DNA of 50,776 nt. Source: Singulisphaera sp. GP187 (GTDB taxonomy: Bacteria > Planctomycetota > Phycisphaerae > Phycisphaerales > SM1A02). The DNA is taken from contig CAMAXY010000015.1 in assembly GCA_945862215.1 (NCBI GenBank), forward strand, positions 1 through 50,776, given 5' to 3'. The position numbers and the translations under genes are program-made. This document shows positions 8,686 through 17,692 of the stretch, piece by piece (position 1 is the first letter of the stretch; every line of letters begins with the position of its first letter). A model generated the notes under the pieces. The model was not told the origin of the DNA. It made no database searches and saw nothing but the letters and a program-made list of their open reading frames with translations.

Positions 8686-10722
8686 TCAACTATCGCCTCC
8701 ACTATAAATAGCAATTTCTTTTTTTCTGAATGCAAGAAAGCCCAACATGAAAACTGCAAAACTCCACAGAATACCAATTTGACCGATGCAACTCATAACT
8801 TTGGTCCATGTGATTGCACGGCCATCTATGAGATCTGTTGAACTTCCTGCGGCAGCAAATGGGGCGAGAGACCACTGAACGGCACCGACTACTTTCTCTA
8901 TAAAGAACTGAGATATCTGAATCAAAATATTTGAATCAGGACTGATTGCGTAGTTCTCTAACGCCAAAGCGAGAAATGGTGAAATCGAGGCAGCAATGAA
9001 AATTGTTACTGAAAGTAAAACAGCAACTGGGAAAGACAACACACTTGCGGCAGCAACTCCTAATGAAGCGATAAAGATTAATTTGACCCAGTCAATCAAC
9101 ATCGCACGGAAATAATTCGCCTCGAATCCTCCAACCCGATGGAGTACCTCGAGTCCATCTGCGTCAAAGTTCATCGACCATGGAGAGGGATATATTTGTC
9201 CATCACTTGTGATACCACCGTTCAAGAGCGTGACTCGGAGAGTCCCATCTTCTCGAATTGCCTCGATGGGAATGACGACCACATTCCGTTGGACTGGAAC
9301 ATAATTGACTTGAAACGCAGGAGAATCTCCAAATGAAATGAGCACCGGAAAAAGATCATGAGAACTGTCTTGGCTGATATGAAAAACATAACGCAGGGTT
9401 GGCTGCGAAGCAGACTGTCGCGCATTTTGCAAACCCGTAAATTCGAAGGAACGACTTTTCCCTGGCTCGATCGTTCGCTGGGCTGCCATAAATTCGGTTG
9501 TCTTTGTAGACCGAATTTCGCGAGCAACATCCACCTCGGATTTGATCCCATCCAAAATTGCCTGCTTCAACAAAGAATCATTTTCGATCGTGCTATTGAC
9601 GATGTCTCGCAGCTTTTCTACATCCATCAACTTATATGCAGGACGTTCCGTTGCACGCGCGACAAGTACTTGGTTTTGAACTGCAGAAGCATCTTGAAGA
9701 TCAGCTGGTGCACGAGTGCTTAAGAGTTGCACATAGCAAAAGACAGCCACTCCTCCGACAATCAGGACGATTCCATTCAGCACAGAGAGGCCAAGGATCT
9801 TACCCGACATGTATTGGAATCTAGAAATCGGCTTCGTCAGAACATTCCAAATTTGTCGATCTCGAATCTCGAATGAAACTGTTGCACATGAGAGAAAAAG
9901 AGTGAGGCATGCTGCAATGACAAAGACCAAGCCAGTTCCTCGGGAAATAAAAGTTTGAATCTGATACCGAAGCGGTTCGCGTTGATCAATCCAAAGAGGG
10001 ATCAATGGCAAAATGATGAGAAGTGCCCCAATAAACCCAATTGATATTCGAAGTCGTTGCGCTTCTATCAATAATGTGTGAGCAACAGCCATGATCTGTC
10101 TTGGAGATGAGAGCGATATCAGTGCAATACGTATCAAGAGAATGAATGCAAAAATCAAAAGCCCAATACCAGCTACCGCAACCATAAGCTGCAAATTGGA
10201 CAGAAACCAAAAAAGAGCCATCAGTCCTCCAGACAAGAGAAGAACAATTATGAATTGAATTCCCATTCCGACCCAAACTGCAAGCAAAATAGATGCTATG
10301 AATCCAAGAGAAATGCCTGCCACGATCCACGGACGTTCAATAATGGTCACTGGTGCCCAGCCTGGAGAAACGGATGATGCGATGAATGACGAGACATAAT
10401 CCGCCTCTGCTATCTTTCCATTGCGATCAAACATTTGGTCGGCAACGGTTCGAATGCGCTCACTTCCAATTTCTACACCATCGATCGTGACAGAGCCGCG
10501 TTCGATTAATTGAACGGCAATTGGATCTTTTTCTGCGATATTTGCTTCTGAGAGGACAGATGCGATTCGCCATCGCAACTTTGAATAGTTGTATGAAGAC
10601 CAACAAAGTGGACCAAGCAAAGCAACGCCACACAGAATGAATGCGAAAGACAATATCCATCGATTGCGCGTGACATCTTGCCATGCAAACAGACGCTCTC
10701 GCCACTCCCGAATTCGAATCAC
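8686..10722 (-). CDS. ABC-2 type transporter permease with large extracytoplasmic region
   Basis: This 678-residue protein has a TM helix at about 22-42, a soluble segment to about 128, and a TM cluster at about 132-245. An ABC-2 permease half follows with the motif EIRDRQIWNVLTKPISR and YMSGKILG (about 285-311) and a TM to about 330. A second soluble domain spans about 335-535, before a TM pair near 540-590 and a last TM near 650. The E-I-x-x-R ... K-P ... R ... G-K-x-L-G motif is shared with the divergent permease at 16632-17669. The start is GTG in a GTGA overlap (10719-10722) with the ATPase gene, so the two should form one transporter. The substrate is unknown. Confidence 0.85.
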   Translation of the reverse strand: MIRIREWRERLFAWQDVTRNRWILSFAFILCGVALLGPLCWSSYNYSKLRWRIASVLSEANIAEKDPIAVQLIERGSVTIDGVEIGSERIRTVADQMFDRNGKIAEADYVSSFIASSVSPGWAPVTIIERPWIVAGISLGFIASILLAVWVGMGIQFIIVLLLSGGLMALFWFLSNLQLMVAVAGIGLLIFAFILLIRIALISLSSPRQIMAVAHTLLIEAQRLRISIGFIGALLIILPLIPLWIDQREPLRYQIQTFISRGTGLVFVIAACLTLFLSCATVSFEIRDRQIWNVLTKPISRFQYMSGKILGLSVLNGIVLIVGGVAVFCYVQLLSTRAPADLQDASAVQNQVLVARATERPAYKLMDVEKLRDIVNSTIENDSLLKQAILDGIKSEVDVAREIRSTKTTEFMAAQRTIEPGKSRSFEFTGLQNARQSASQPTLRYVFHISQDSSHDLFPVLISFGDSPAFQVNYVPVQRNVVVIPIEAIREDGTLRVTLLNGGITSDGQIYPSPWSMNFDADGLEVLHRVGGFEANYFRAMLIDWVKLIFIASLGVAAASVLSFPVAVLLSVTIFIAASISPFLALALENYAISPDSNILIQISQFFIEKVVGAVQWSLAPFAAAGSSTDLIDGRAITWTKVMSCIGQIGILWSFAVFMLGFLAFRKKEIAIYSGGDS

Positions 10723-11969
10723 GTCCTCTTCTCCGAAGGACCATCCATGAGATCATCGATGACTGAACGATCGACAGACGCCTTTGGGTTTTGAGGAGTT
10801 TTTGAATTTGTCGGCGGTTCTCCATCTGGAACTCTCGTGGATGCCGTTGGAGGAACCGACTTGGAATTCAACAATTCATCAAAAATTGCGTTAGTTGTTT
10901 TACCATCTCCTGTCTCGAGTTTGTCAGCAATCGATGGAGAAACTGCTTTGGGAGAATTCGGTTGAGCTGATAGCTTCTGCAATTCAGCAATCACTGCGCT
11001 GCCAGAGTCTTCTGGAGTTTCACTTCCACTTTGCATCAGAAATGATGCCGTTCCCCCACCTTGTTGTGCTCCACTTGTCGCAGCCTGTTCTGTGCGTGCA
11101 CTTTCAACAATCTGAATGAAGAGATCCTCAAGTTTTTGGCGAGGAGAATGAATAGATTCAATCGTCACACCTTCTTCTTTGAGCAAAAGATTGTCCACTT
11201 TTCTGATGGTCTCGGCATGAAGCCGAGACACCGTAATCATTGTTCGGTTGGTATCGCAAAGAAGTTCATCCGTCGTTCCAGCAGCTCGAATTTTGCCGCC
11301 ATAAAGCACCACCATTCGGTCGCAAACGTTTTCGACATCTGCCAAGAGATGAGATGAAAGAAGTATGGTCTTACCGCGCTTGCGAAGGTCCAACAGAAGA
11401 TCCTTGACTTGGCGAGTCCCAATTGGATCAAGGCCAGAAGTTGGCTCATCAAGAATGAGAAATTCTGGATCATTGATGAGAGCTTGCGCCAAACCCAAAC
11501 GTCGAGTCATTCCCTTTGAAAATTCCCCAACTGGTCGGTTCGCTGCACCTTGCAATCCAACCATTTCAAGCAACTCGCCTGATCTCTTACGACGAGTGGT
11601 TCGTGGGATCCCAAAAAGTTTTCCAAAATATTCAAGTGTCTCCTGAGGATTCAGGAATCGATGCATGTAAGACTCTTCGGGCAAGTAACCGATTCGAGAC
11701 TTGACTGAAACATCGGCCGGGTCTCGGCCAAAAACAGTCAAACGTCCTTTACTTTTACGCAATAAGCCCAAGATCAATTTGATCGTGGTGCTCTTCCCAG
11801 ATCCATTTGGTCCAAGCAATCCAAAAATTTCATTTGGCCGAATTTCGAAATCAATTCCATCTACTGCTCGAGCTTTGGACCGCAACCAGAAATCTTCAAA
11901 AATCTTTACAAGGCCAGTTGCTTCTACCAAAGGATGCGCTGATTCTGTCTGAGAAGTTCTGCTCATCAT
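10719..11969 (-). CDS. ABC transporter ATP-binding protein with long repetitive C-terminal tail
   Basis: Residues 14-290 form a complete ABC ATPase: Walker A GPNGSGKS (53-60), Q-loop region YLPEES (95-100), signature FSKGMTRR (150-157), Walker B LILDEPTSGLD (171-181) and switch His in SSHLL (205-209). Residues 291-416 are a Ser/Pro/Gln-rich tail carrying four short hydrophobic/acidic motifs: VIAEL (326), IADKL (347), IFDEL (362) and VIDDL (403). Two ATGs lie in tandem (11969 and 11966), and an AGGAG about 6 bases before the second makes 11966 the likelier start. The GTGA overlap couples it to its permease. It lies 12 bases after the HflK-like gene in the same operon. Confidence 0.9.
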   Translation of the reverse strand: MMSRTSQTESAHPLVEATGLVKIFEDFWLRSKARAVDGIDFEIRPNEIFGLLGPNGSGKSTTIKLILGLLRKSKGRLTVFGRDPADVSVKSRIGYLPEESYMHRFLNPQETLEYFGKLFGIPRTTRRKRSGELLEMVGLQGAANRPVGEFSKGMTRRLGLAQALINDPEFLILDEPTSGLDPIGTRQVKDLLLDLRKRGKTILLSSHLLADVENVCDRMVVLYGGKIRAAGTTDELLCDTNRTMITVSRLHAETIRKVDNLLLKEEGVTIESIHSPRQKLEDLFIQIVESARTEQAATSGAQQGGGTASFLMQSGSETPEDSGSAVIAELQKLSAQPNSPKAVSPSIADKLETGDGKTTNAIFDELLNSKSVPPTASTRVPDGEPPTNSKTPQNPKASVDRSVIDDLMDGPSEKRT

Positions 11970-11981
11970 ATTCTCCTATTC

Positions 11982-13421
11982 CTATCGCCCAAATCCTTTA
12001 TCGCCGGACTGTTCTAATCGACGTCCAGGGCGGTCAATCATAATTTGACGGCTTCCAAGTTGGAATGAAGGCAGTTCCCCTCCGATCATCGCGGCAGCCA
12101 TTTTCTTGCGGGCAATTTCGGAATCACGCCGAGCCTGCATAATGTCGGGAGAACTTTTGACTCGAATCACATAGCGAGCCAATTCGTTTGGAACAGAGAA
12201 GACTTCAACTTCCTTCTGCCCCATCGATTGACGAACTGCTTCGAGCCATAATTGCTGGACAAGCTGACGAGGATTTTCCTTATACGTTGCTGAGAGACTT
12301 GTGACGCGTCGTGTCTCCTTTGCAAGAGTTGCTACCAATGTGGACTGATATGCCTTCGCTTGAATGATAATCCTTGATGCTTCTCCGCCGATATCTGGCT
12401 GCTCAAATCGAATCCCGATTTTCTTCAGAAGTTGGTCAGATACATCTTGATCGCCAGCTGAAAGCGACAATTCATATTGATGTATCAAATCTAAAATTTC
12501 TGCAAACTGAGGACCGGTTGCCCCGACAAGCATTGCACTTGCTTCTTGTCGCGCACGTTCCAAATTCGTCTTCATATCTTCTCGAGCAGTTTGAACGCGT
12601 CTGAGTGCACCTCGCACTGCAAACGGCGCTGTTCTTTCAAGAATCACAACTGCACCTATCTGAATTCCAACATCGAGCTGATCCAGTGAAGTTTGCATGC
12701 GCTGACGAATATCGAGTGCTGGCGTCTCACGCTGTTCCAAAAGTTCCTGAAGAGTGTATTGCGCTACCGTCTGAACAACAGCGCGACGAAGGACTGATTG
12801 CACAAGTGCGTCGGATTTGTCTGCACTGATCTGGGTCAGCATTGCAACTGGATCGACAATTGAATAATCAACAGAAAGTTGCAAATGTGCCAGATCGCCG
12901 TCCGCTGTGATCACAGAGCCGTCACGCCCTGGACGAATTGGAGCACTTGTATCAGCAGAATCAGTTGCCATTTCCAAGGTCAGCTCTTTCTGCGCACGAA
13001 ATGGCCAAAATGCATCGCGAACATCTAAGTTTTGACGCTGCTGCATTGTTGCGAATTCGCCAATGGGATATGGCCAGAAAGGTTGGAGACCAGGAGAGAC
13101 GATTTCATCACCAGAATCACCTGCAACGCTTCCAAAGATTGTTCGAATTCCTGTCACACCTTCGGGGATTGATTGAAAACCAGAAACAAAGAAAGTCACG
13201 ATTAATCCTGCAATCGCGATTTGTAACAAGCGATATGAAAGGCGCAATGCTTCACCCAAACTTTGATTCGCAGGATCCATTGCTTCACGCATCGAAGCGC
13301 GCTCGTTTCCCAGCGAACCCCCACTCAAAATTGCGCTCTTCCCGCGACGGGAAGTATGTGCCGACAGATTCTCGTTTTCAGTTAGATCAGGAGACGGAGA
13401 TTCTGGCAAATCTTGTGCCAT
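11982..13421 (-). CDS. hflK: SPFH-domain protein, HflK-like
   Basis: This 479-residue protein has a polar cytosolic N-terminus, one TM at about 67-86 and an SPFH/Band 7 domain at about 90-320. That domain opens with IPEGVTGIRTIFGSV and contains the HflK-like GLQPFWPYPIGE and the VDYSIVDPVAML strand, then a helical region with QARRDSEIARKKMAA. HflK and HflC form a large membrane cage that modulates the FtsH protease. No ftsH is in the window. The gene starts 2 bases after the HflC-like stop, matching an hflK/hflC pair but in reversed order (HflC-like first). A second HflK-like SPFH protein lies two genes upstream, so this cluster has three SPFH paralogues. Confidence 0.85.
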   Translation of the reverse strand: MAQDLPESPSPDLTENENLSAHTSRRGKSAILSGGSLGNERASMREAMDPANQSLGEALRLSYRLLQIAIAGLIVTFFVSGFQSIPEGVTGIRTIFGSVAGDSGDEIVSPGLQPFWPYPIGEFATMQQRQNLDVRDAFWPFRAQKELTLEMATDSADTSAPIRPGRDGSVITADGDLAHLQLSVDYSIVDPVAMLTQISADKSDALVQSVLRRAVVQTVAQYTLQELLEQRETPALDIRQRMQTSLDQLDVGIQIGAVVILERTAPFAVRGALRRVQTAREDMKTNLERARQEASAMLVGATGPQFAEILDLIHQYELSLSAGDQDVSDQLLKKIGIRFEQPDIGGEASRIIIQAKAYQSTLVATLAKETRRVTSLSATYKENPRQLVQQLWLEAVRQSMGQKEVEVFSVPNELARYVIRVKSSPDIMQARRDSEIARKKMAAAMIGGELPSFQLGSRQIMIDRPGRRLEQSGDKGFGR

Positions 13422-13423
13422 AA

Positions 13424-14401
13424 TTAGGGATTCCCTTTGCTCTTGACACCTTGAATCGCGCTTGAACCAGAATCTTCGACACCATCGACGATGTATGGTT
13501 TCTTCGGTTGGGGAATTCCATTTGTATTACTTGGCGCTGATAGATCGAGCAAATGAAATGGCGCACGATTGAGATCCGTGACAAACGTTGTGCTTCCAGA
13601 GAGGGAACTTTTCAGCGTATCGAGCCACGTTAGAAAAATTGCAAGATCCGCTTCCTGTTTCATCAGTTGGTAGTAACGCGTCGCCTCTTCATTGCCCAAA
13701 GCCTCAATTTCAGCAGCCCACTGCGCTGCAAAGTTTCGAATCGTGTCAGCGGAACTTGCGGCTTGACTCTTGATTGCTTCTGCCTCGGAATTTCCTTTTG
13801 ACTCCTCAAGATTTGCAAGAGTTTCTTGAACTGCCGCCATTCGTCGCAAGACAGCCACCGTTGTCTTTGGCGGCAGGACAATTTGTGAAATGCCAACGCT
13901 CACAGGATTAACTCCAACCAGCTTTGTTGCGCGGAGATCCCCCAAAATTGCATTTTCTGCTTCTGCAATCTTGCTTCCCTGACCGATCAGATCACGAAAG
14001 TTGTATCCACCAAGAGAACGAACAGCGCCTTGTAATTGAGTTGCAAGTTCTTTGCCAGCACCTTCGAGATTTCCATACGAGATGAAAAATTGAAGTGGAG
14101 CATCACCAGTCTCTTCTACTCGCCAAAGAAGGTATGCCTGAACCAAGACTTGCTGGCCATCCTTTGTCAGTACAGTTTCGAGTGGACTTTCAATAAACTG
14201 AAGTCGAGAATCAAGTTTGGCAACTTGATCAATAAAGAGTGGCGCCTTCAAGTGCAATCCAGGGTCGCGCTGAATGCCCGCCGGTTTTCCAAAGCGAGTC
14301 AAGACGGCAATTTCATGAAAATTGACGGTATAAGTTGTGTTAAAAAGCACGAGCACAAAGACGATAATCGATGCGATAATAATTGGGATTTTACGAATCA
14401 T
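13424..14401 (-). CDS. hflC: SPFH-domain protein, HflC-like
   Basis: This 325-residue protein has an N-terminal TM (about 5-22) followed directly by the SPFH domain with VNFHEIAVLTRFGKP, DPGLHLKAPL and KLDSRLQFIE. These are close to the HflC pattern (single TM, 'TRFG', 'GLHFK.P'). A helical, Glu/Ala-rich segment follows (about 195-260, with NSEAEAIKSQAASSADTIRN), as in the HflC oligomerisation region. The start overlaps the 7-TM SPFH gene in ATGA (14398-14401). It is expected to co-assemble with the neighbouring HflK-like protein as a membrane microdomain or protease-regulating scaffold. Confidence 0.87.
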   Translation of the reverse strand: MIRKIPIIIASIIVFVLVLFNTTYTVNFHEIAVLTRFGKPAGIQRDPGLHLKAPLFIDQVAKLDSRLQFIESPLETVLTKDGQQVLVQAYLLWRVEETGDAPLQFFISYGNLEGAGKELATQLQGAVRSLGGYNFRDLIGQGSKIAEAENAILGDLRATKLVGVNPVSVGISQIVLPPKTTVAVLRRMAAVQETLANLEESKGNSEAEAIKSQAASSADTIRNFAAQWAAEIEALGNEEATRYYQLMKQEADLAIFLTWLDTLKSSLSGSTTFVTDLNRAPFHLLDLSAPSNTNGIPQPKKPYIVDGVEDSGSSAIQGVKSKGNP

Positions 14402-16533
14402 TTCTGATCCTTCTTTTCGAGGTAGTCACCTAGGTTCAACCCAGGCTCTGGCTGTTCCATCTGAACGTCAAAGTCGATACGGGAAGGGTCAATAGCCAAA
14501 ACATATTTAATGCGTGCTTCAGAGACGGCGCGTGCCAAAACATTCATAATCGCACGTTCACGATAAAGCTCTGGCGCAGTCCGATACGAAGGAGCCTGAC
14601 CAAGAACTTTGCTTGCCGCAGAGCGCGCACGTAGCAACATGTCCCAACGTCTTGCGTGCGCCAAGCCAATAACACTTGCAACCTGAGCTCGTGCGTCCAC
14701 AATCAATTTTTCGATCTCCGCTCGCTTCGCAATTGATGCTTCAGAACTTTTGCCATATTCTCGTTCGAGCAACTGTAAATTTTGAATTTCAGCCACAACT
14801 TTTCGGGCAACATCCGGGCTCCCAACCAAAGTAGACATCGTTGTATTGACGAGTCGCTTTGCTTCATCGATTACCTTGCGAGAATTCTGAATGTCGATTG
14901 ACAATTCTTCGAACATTGCTGCAGATGCCCCGGCTGGAGGTCGAAGCATTGGTATGAGTATTCCAACAACCTCGACTCCGCTTCGACTGCGATCAAATGA
15001 TGATTGAATTCGTTCCTTGAGTTGCAGAACGAGCGAATCTCCCGAAGGTGAAAGAACTTGATTCAGGGTCAGAGTTGAAAGTAATTGACTAACTTCGCGC
15101 ATCGCGATTGCTTTGATTGCACGCTCGCGCATATCAAGAACAGTTCGACGCGATCTCGAATCACTTGAGAAATTCAGATAGTCAAGCAACCCATCCGTCT
15201 TGACTCGATATTCCAAGACAATGTCTGCATCAACTAAAGCGAATTGAACGGAAACTTGGGATGCTTCGGATCCATCGGCGTTTGGGGTTGCAGAGTTCGA
15301 ATCGCTTGCCGCATTTGAAGGTTGACCAACAACATCTGAACTTGCCAAGACTATAAATGAAGAACGTGTCGAATCTGGCTCTCCTTCGACAGGCCAAAGA
15401 TTGACGTTTGCAACTGGAAGGATCTTCGGACCCAGTACAAGTGTGCGAATCTGCCCAACGCTGAAGCGTTCTATAGATTCAAAAGGCCACGGCCACTTAA
15501 AAATCATTGAACCTTGGGTGACGTCGCCAAGGACCCGTCCACCACGCAATCTGACTGCTTGCTCGCCGGGCTGAACAACCACGACCATCGACATGAGTAA
15601 GAGGATTGCCAAGCCAAGTACAGAAAGGCGAATAATACTGCGAAGGAGAAGTTGATAGCCCCAAGAACTTGTGATGTCGAATCCAAATTGATAATTCACC
15701 GCCTCATTCATGCTTCGAACAATCGAATCTGGTGCTGCAGCCAAACCAAGCAACTTTGAATCGAATGCTGGTCGAGAAAGTTCGATTCGTCTTCGAGGCC
15801 GGTACACATTCAGAATGAGGTTGAGGAGAATCTCCCCTGCAATGACTGCGAGGAAGAGTGCAATTCCATATGCAACACCTTCCAGAACTGCTGGCTTACG
15901 AAAGACCTGAAAGACTGTTCCAACTGCGGCTGCAAGCAAGACGAGTGCATTGCCGACCATCGCACCCGCTCCGCCACGCAAATTCTGCCACGCTGATTGC
16001 TGAGCCATCCCCGCAACAAATCGCGAGAAAATAAACGTAAGCAATGAGAGCGTTGTGCAAATCGCTAATTGCCATCCAAGATTATCTCCAACGCCAAATG
16101 TGACTGCATTTCCAGTTGTGTCATCCAACCGCCCAAGCCATGCCAATGTAAAATATGCGATCGACCCAAGAACAATGACCATCAGTATGCTCACAATTGG
16201 CATGAACCACTGATTCATAAATTTCAATCTGCGAGCTGCAGCTTGACTTGGTTCCCGCTCACCTACAAAGACGCTTTCAGCCCCACCTTGTTGCTGATCA
16301 ATTTCTTCATTTTCGATTGCTTCAATTCGCTCGAGAGTGTGCTGATAAAAAAGAATGATCAGAGATGTCCAAATCAAGATTCCAGAAAGCACATAGACAG
16401 AGGCAAGTACGAGCACAGAATCTCCGACCACTCGTGCAAAAACCAAAAGTGCAAATCCAAGAATGGATTGGATGGCAAGTCCAAAAACAGAAATTCTTGT
16501 TGCCTGTTGATAAACGAAATGGTCTCGATTCAT
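14398..16533 (-). CDS. Polytopic membrane protein fused to an HflK-like SPFH domain
   Basis: This 711-residue protein has about seven predicted TM helices (near 12-33, 38-60, 110-135, 150-172, 190-210, 220-245 and 297-320). The last leads straight into an SPFH domain (VVVQPGEQAVRLRGGRVLGD, then IFKWPWPFESIERF) and a coiled, charged C-terminal part (about 540-700). Ordinary HflK and stomatin proteins have one TM, so the six extra helices are unusual. It is the first gene of the minus-strand operon. The upstream gap (16534-16631) is shared with a divergent ABC-2 permease, so both promoters must lie there. The extra helices may bind a partner membrane protein, possibly the cotranscribed ABC permease. 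Confidence 0.8.
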   Translation of the reverse strand: MNRDHFVYQQATRISVFGLAIQSILGFALLVFARVVGDSVLVLASVYVLSGILIWTSLIILFYQHTLERIEAIENEEIDQQQGGAESVFVGEREPSQAAARRLKFMNQWFMPIVSILMVIVLGSIAYFTLAWLGRLDDTTGNAVTFGVGDNLGWQLAICTTLSLLTFIFSRFVAGMAQQSAWQNLRGGAGAMVGNALVLLAAAVGTVFQVFRKPAVLEGVAYGIALFLAVIAGEILLNLILNVYRPRRRIELSRPAFDSKLLGLAAAPDSIVRSMNEAVNYQFGFDITSSWGYQLLLRSIIRLSVLGLAILLLMSMVVVVQPGEQAVRLRGGRVLGDVTQGSMIFKWPWPFESIERFSVGQIRTLVLGPKILPVANVNLWPVEGEPDSTRSSFIVLASSDVVGQPSNAASDSNSATPNADGSEASQVSVQFALVDADIVLEYRVKTDGLLDYLNFSSDSRSRRTVLDMRERAIKAIAMREVSQLLSTLTLNQVLSPSGDSLVLQLKERIQSSFDRSRSGVEVVGILIPMLRPPAGASAAMFEELSIDIQNSRKVIDEAKRLVNTTMSTLVGSPDVARKVVAEIQNLQLLEREYGKSSEASIAKRAEIEKLIVDARAQVASVIGLAHARRWDMLLRARSAASKVLGQAPSYRTAPELYRERAIMNVLARAVSEARIKYVLAIDPSRIDFDVQMEQPEPGLNLGDYLEKKDQK

Positions 16534-16631
16534 AACTCCTACTAGTTTACGGTGAAATGAAGGAATTGGTTCGATTCTCGGTCACTCCACAAACAAGTTC
16601 AGTCGAATGAGCGTAGAATAAAATTGTTTCT

Positions 16632-17669
16632 ATGGCATTTATAGAACAACTTCTCGCGATCGCACGGAACACTTTCTTTGAGTGCGTCCGCCAACCCATT
16701 TCGTTGGTCATTCTGATCGCATCGGTCCTGCTTGTTTTGATAAGCAACCCACTCTCCGCATTCACCATGTCAGATGACCAACGCATGTACGTGGATATCG
16801 GTCTCTCAACGGTTTTCATGTCAGGTGCAATCCTTGCAGCTTTTCTGGCGACTGCAGTCATCGATGAAGAAATATCAAACCGAACTGTGCTTTTGGTTGT
16901 TTCAAAGCCAGTCGCCAGAGTGACTTTCATTCTTGGCAAATATCTCGGTGCAACCTTGGCATTAACTGCGATCACTGCTGTTCCAGCCTTGACATTTCTA
17001 CTCGTTGAAGTCCACGGCGTTATGCAAACTGCCGCAACACCATATAACTGGCCATGTATCGTCTTTGGACTTGCGGCCGTTTTCATGACCATCGGAACAG
17101 CAACTTGGTGTAATTTTTTCTATGGGAAATCATTTGCTGCTATTGCAGCACTTTTAGGTGGGCCACTTTTGCTTATCGCCTATGTCTTGAGTCTGTTTTT
17201 TGACTCGAAATGGGTTGCGATGAGTGCGGAAACAGAGTTCCGCTTCGACTTGGTCGTCTCAATCCTGCTTATGTTCCTTTCGCTTGGAATCATTTCGGCG
17301 ATTTCCGTGGCAGTGAGTACTCGTTTGGGGCAAGTGCTAACCATTGGAATCACTCTTGCAATATTGGTCCTTGGCCTACTCTCAGACTGGATCTTTGCAC
17401 GAAAAATTGTGGCTCTCGAACAATTGATTACCGTGCGAGATGCGGCTCAAGGAAGTTCATTTGATATCGATCAGCTTGCACTTTGGGCTTACAAGGCGGG
17501 GTATGCCATACTCCCAAATTTCCAAGTTTTTTGGGTCGTTGATGCAGTCAACCAAGGACAACCCATACCGTTGGAATATATTTCTCTTGTCGTTCCATAC
17601 GCGGTTCTGATGACTATTGCCGCACTTGCTCTTGCAACGGCATTGTTTCAACGCCGCGAGGTGGGATGA
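16632..17669 (+). CDS. ABC-2 type transporter permease
   Basis: This 345-residue protein has about six to seven TM helices. Its ABC-2 coupling motif is at about residues 78-110 (DEEISNRTVLLVVSKPVAR, then FILGKYLG), closely resembling the motif in the permease at 8686-10722. There is no ATPase gene beside it. The nearest compatible one is the ATPase at 10719-11969 in the divergent operon, so the two permeases could form a heteromeric transporter with it (inference). The gene stands alone on the + strand between two minus-strand blocks and is divergent from the 7-TM SPFH gene, so the intergenic region of about 100 bp may co-regulate them. Confidence 0.85.
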   Translation: MAFIEQLLAIARNTFFECVRQPISLVILIASVLLVLISNPLSAFTMSDDQRMYVDIGLSTVFMSGAILAAFLATAVIDEEISNRTVLLVVSKPVARVTFILGKYLGATLALTAITAVPALTFLLVEVHGVMQTAATPYNWPCIVFGLAAVFMTIGTATWCNFFYGKSFAAIAALLGGPLLLIAYVLSLFFDSKWVAMSAETEFRFDLVVSILLMFLSLGIISAISVAVSTRLGQVLTIGITLAILVLGLLSDWIFARKIVALEQLITVRDAAQGSSFDIDQLALWAYKAGYAILPNFQVFWVVDAVNQGQPIPLEYISLVVPYAVLMTIAALALATALFQRREVG

Positions 17670-17692
17670 ACAGATTCAAACGCCAGCCTGTG

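Noticed and set aside
16614-16619. TAGAAT as a -10 box for the divergent ABC permease
   Set aside because: There is no acceptable -35 at 16-18 bp, so it is not supported.
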